From Chlamydomonas sphaeroides (taxonomy: Eukaryota > Chlorophyta > Chlorophyceae > Chlamydomonadales > Chlamydomonadaceae), in the NCBI GenBank assembly GCA_001662425.1, contig BDDC01001683.1, positions 8,539-21,884 of the forward strand: DNA of 13,346 nt. Direction: 5' to 3'. The position numbers and the translations under genes are program-made. This document shows, in pieces, positions 12,965 through 13,346 of this stretch. Positions within the stretch are counted from its first letter, which is position 1. Each line of letters opens with the position of its first letter. The notes beneath the pieces are model-generated. The model had not been told where the DNA came from. It made no database searches and saw only the letters and a program-made list of their open reading frames with translations.

Positions 12965-13041
12965 ACAAAAAGATCACGCGACGTCCGTGGGACAACAAAA
13001 AGATCACGCGGGAGTGTTTGTGTCAACAAAAAGATCACGCG
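12965..13041. repeat. Dispersed 16-mer acaaaaagatcacgcg
   Basis: Exact copies are at 12965-12980, 12995-13010 and 13026-13041, about 30 bases apart, plus another at 12227-12242. Most are preceded by a gttgac or gtcaac string. This is a distinct sub-array within the mosaic. Confidence 0.85.
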
Positions 13042-13346
13042 GGAAGTGATTGTGTCACGCGATGTTCGTGGTGTCACGATCGAGCGTGTGACGATGATAC
13101 ATGAGTTGACAGATTGTTGACGAGTGGGAGAGTGTGCACGAGTTGACCTGGAACACGTGATGTTCGTGGGAGTGTTAGTTGACGTGACGTAGAACATGTG
13201 AGGGTTGACCAAGATTGCTAGATCAAGCTATATTTCATTGACGAGTGTTCACGAGAGTTGTGTTGTTCATAAGTCCATAGGAGGAGTTGTTAGGAAGAGG
13301 TCCAGTTGTGTTCACGAGGATGGACCTAGATCACAGCACGATGTAT

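Larger units (their letters stand above)
11854..13346. repeat. 1.5-kb mosaic of degenerate ~45-55 bp repeats, non-coding
   Basis: No credible gene is seen to the window end. The + strand is visibly rich in G over C and is built of recurring modules: GTTCACGAG or GTTGACGAG, then AGTTGACC, then a variable core (cgcgaacg, tagaacacg, aagattgctagatc or aaaaagatcac), then GCGATGTTC or GCGTTGTTC, then GTGGGAGTGTT. In order these make a unit of roughly 45 to 55 bases that repeats with drift, deletions and inserted pieces such as ccaataagtc and aggaggtcctt. Candidate roles are a terminal or subtelomere-like region, a replication or packaging region, or structured non-coding RNA; none is proven. The array continues past the right edge. 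Confidence 0.8.

Noticed and set aside
12115..13212. Short ORFs of 84-104 residues in the 3' mosaic, including - strand copies of a PRTSRDLFVNSRQ string
   Set aside because: The shared peptide arises because the same DNA modules repeat in the same frame. There is no consistent start context or codon bias, and stops interrupt every frame.
11854..13346. CRISPR array
   Set aside because: Units are degenerate, spacing is irregular, and there are no uniform repeats with unique spacers or adjacent cas genes.

Overview
The window looks like part of a large DNA virus of a protist or alga, either a free virus or a copy integrated in a host genome. The evidence is: compact, mostly non-overlapping genes on both strands; a phage- and giant-virus-style attachment fibre with a polyglycine tip; an F-box/ankyrin protein; several lineage-specific proteins I cannot name; and a GAAAA(A/G)TTGATTTT element upstream of four genes. 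That element contains or closely resembles AAAATTGA, the early promoter described for Mimivirus and relatives, so Imitervirales (mimivirus-like, possibly alga-infecting) is my best guess. The GC-rich third codon positions would be unusual for that group. One gene has two short GT-AG introns, so transcripts probably meet a spliceosome. No capsid, polymerase or other hallmark gene lies in the window, so the taxonomy is inference.

Layout. 1-726 (+): 3' part of a protein with hexapeptide repeats and nuclear-localisation-like basic clusters. It converges on 900-1961 (-), which has a BTB/Skp1-like N-terminus, an Ala/Glu/Lys repeat linker and a helical C-terminus. 1962-2213 is a divergent promoter region. 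Then on the + strand: 2214-2855 (unknown), 2920-3216 (small helical protein), 3269-3922 (six-helix membrane protein), 4095-5381 (F-box-like plus ten ankyrin repeats), 5452-8622 (1056-residue adhesin) and 8772-10009 (RING-like zinc finger in three exons). 10249-10893 is a second multi-pass membrane protein. 10963-11487 has Ser/Gly hexapeptide repeats and a hydrophobic C-terminus. 11528-11734 (-) is a small weak gene. From about 11,854 to the window end there is no credible gene, only a mosaic of short, degenerate repeats.

Function. The adhesin would bind the host surface. The F-box/ankyrin, BTB/Skp1-like and C4HC3 zinc-finger proteins are each plausible parts of ubiquitin ligases, so the window may hold a set of factors that redirect host ubiquitination. 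Three unrelated proteins carry 18-bp (six-residue) tandem repeats, and a fourth carries a 51-bp repeat. This suggests active slippage and duplication in this genome. Small inverted repeats follow several stop codons, reminiscent of the hairpin 3' ends of mimivirus transcripts. All reading was by eye; no homology search or composition count was run.
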